Origin: CAIYEO01 sp037139575
Lineage (GTDB): Bacteria > Patescibacteriota > Saccharimonadia > Saccharimonadales > UBA4665
Assembly: GCA_037139575.1 (NCBI GenBank)
Contig: JBAXGD010000019.1
Coordinates: forward strand, 1 to 6,754
Direction of reading: 5' to 3'
DNA length: 6,754 bases
The notes under the pieces are model-generated. The model was not told where the DNA came from. It saw nothing but the letters and a program-made list of their open reading frames with translations, and did no database searches. This document shows positions 6,182 to 6,754 of the stretch, one piece after another; position 1 is the first letter of the stretch; each line of letters opens with the position of its first letter. The position numbers were made by a program, and so were the translations under genes.

Positions 6182-6197
6182 ACTTATTAATACACAT

Positions 6198-6754
6198 ATG
6201 ACAGCACAAGAAATTAGAAAAGCCTACATAAACTTTTTCAAGGAAAAAAATCACTCGGTGATTTCCCGAGCTAGATTAGTTCCTGAAAATGATCCTACAA
6301 CACTTTTTACAGGAAGTGGCATGCAGCCTTTATTGCCTTACTTATTGGGTCAAGAGCATCCTGAAGGCAATCGACTAGTCGATTCGCAAACCTGTTTACG
6401 AGCTCAGGATATAGAAGAAGTTGGAGACAATAGACACACTACATTTTTTGAAATGCTTGGTAACTGGAGCTTAGGAGATTACTTTAAGAAAGAACAGATA
6501 TCTTGGTTTTTTGAATTCTTAACAGATATTGTTAAGTTAGACCCATCTAGAATATATGTCACTTGCTACAGCGGTAATGAAGAGCTTAACATACCAAAAG
6601 ATCAAGAAAGTTCTAAGATTTGGGCCGATATTTTTGAAGCTAAAGGGATAGATGCAAAGACTATTGAAATTGGCTCAGAAGAGAATGGCTATGAAGTTGG
6701 TGATCAGGGCGGACGAATATTCTTTTATAAAGACAAAAACTGGTGGTGTCGAGC
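6198..6754 (+). CDS. alaS: Alanyl-tRNA synthetase, N-terminal 185 residues (runs off window)
   Basis: This class II synthetase charges tRNA-Ala. The frame is open from the ATG at 6198 to the window end, giving 185 codons plus 2 nt of the catalytic domain. Recognisable features are the opening helix TAQEIRKAYINFFKEKNHSV (2-21), LVPENDPTTLFTGSGMQPLL (27-46) covering the motif 1 region, the QTCLRAQDIEEVG segment (64-76), and the motif 2 signature RHTTFFEMLGNWSLGDYFKKE (79-99, aligning with the usual 'TFFEMLGNFSFGDYFK'). It ends at GGRIFFYKDKNWWCR (171-185), shortly before where class II motif 3 and the editing domain would lie, so neither can be checked. Several positions differ from the textbook bacterial form (GSGM for NAGM, NWSLGDYF for NFSFGDYF), as in a divergent CPR-like branch. 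The gap to mnmA is 22 nt with no Shine-Dalgarno, so it may be read through from mnmA or from a promoter at the mnmA stop. Confidence 0.95.
   Translation, partial: MTAQEIRKAYINFFKEKNHSVISRARLVPENDPTTLFTGSGMQPLLPYLLGQEHPEGNRLVDSQTCLRAQDIEEVGDNRHTTFFEMLGNWSLGDYFKKEQISWFFEFLTDIVKLDPSRIYVTCYSGNEELNIPKDQESSKIWADIFEAKGIDAKTIEIGSEENGYEVGDQGGRIFFYKDKNWWCR

Noticed and set aside
3940..6192. TATTAATA occurring both at 3940-3947 and 6185-6192 near gene ends as a shared operator
   Set aside because: It is an 8-base all-AT palindrome and easily arises by chance in AT-rich gaps; two copies are not enough evidence.
1..6754. Alternative genetic code (UGA as glycine)
   Set aside because: TGA ends three genes exactly where the families end, twice in ATGA overlaps, and no in-frame TGA is needed in any gene.

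Overview
The window is a densely packed, AT-rich bacterial segment in which every gene reads on the plus strand. The longest gap without a coding sequence is about 71 nt. It most likely comes from a Candidate Phyla Radiation (Patescibacteria) genome, with Candidatus Saccharibacteria (TM7) as the best guess. The reasons are the minimal housekeeping genes, a short MetRS without zinc cysteines or a C-terminal tRNA-binding domain, the divergent AlaRS N-terminus, and the metG-tatD-(two small unknowns)-cysteine desulfurase-mnmA-alaS order. TGA acts as a normal stop (ends of the ABC ATPase, cysteine desulfurase and mnmA), which argues against the UGA=Gly lineages Gracilibacteria and Absconditabacteria. 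The taxonomic call is inference from the sequence, not a search result.

Layout: 1-273 is the C-terminal end of an ABC-2 type transporter ATPase. It overlaps by ATGA with its permease (270-1055), which has six predicted membrane segments. A 71-nt gap with a possible promoter separates this exporter from a translation and RNA-maintenance block: metG (1127-2593), tatD (2600-3370), a 65-residue very acidic protein (3381-3578), a 118-residue basic protein (3589-3945), an IscS/NifS-type cysteine desulfurase (3981-5132), mnmA (5129-6175, overlapping by ATGA) and the 5' part of alaS (6198 to the window end).

How the genes fit together: MetRS and AlaRS charge tRNAs. The cysteine desulfurase supplies persulfide sulfur, and MnmA uses it with ATP to make 2-thiouridine at the wobble base (U34) of tRNA. 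Their overlapping coupling, with no IscU or Tus relay gene in view, suggests a dedicated desulfurase-thiouridylase pair. TatD is a metal-dependent nuclease. The two small proteins are unrecognised; their opposite charge, 10-nt spacing and clear Shine-Dalgarno sites make them the most interesting unknowns.

Expression signals: clear or plausible Shine-Dalgarno sequences precede the permease, both small genes and mnmA. None is visible ahead of metG, tatD, cysteine desulfurase or alaS. Three of those (metG, cysteine desulfurase, alaS) follow the longest gaps and have -10-like boxes close upstream. No tRNA, rRNA, CRISPR array, insertion sequence, riboswitch or convincing rho-independent terminator was seen. 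Nothing here amounts to an evident new defence or mobile system.
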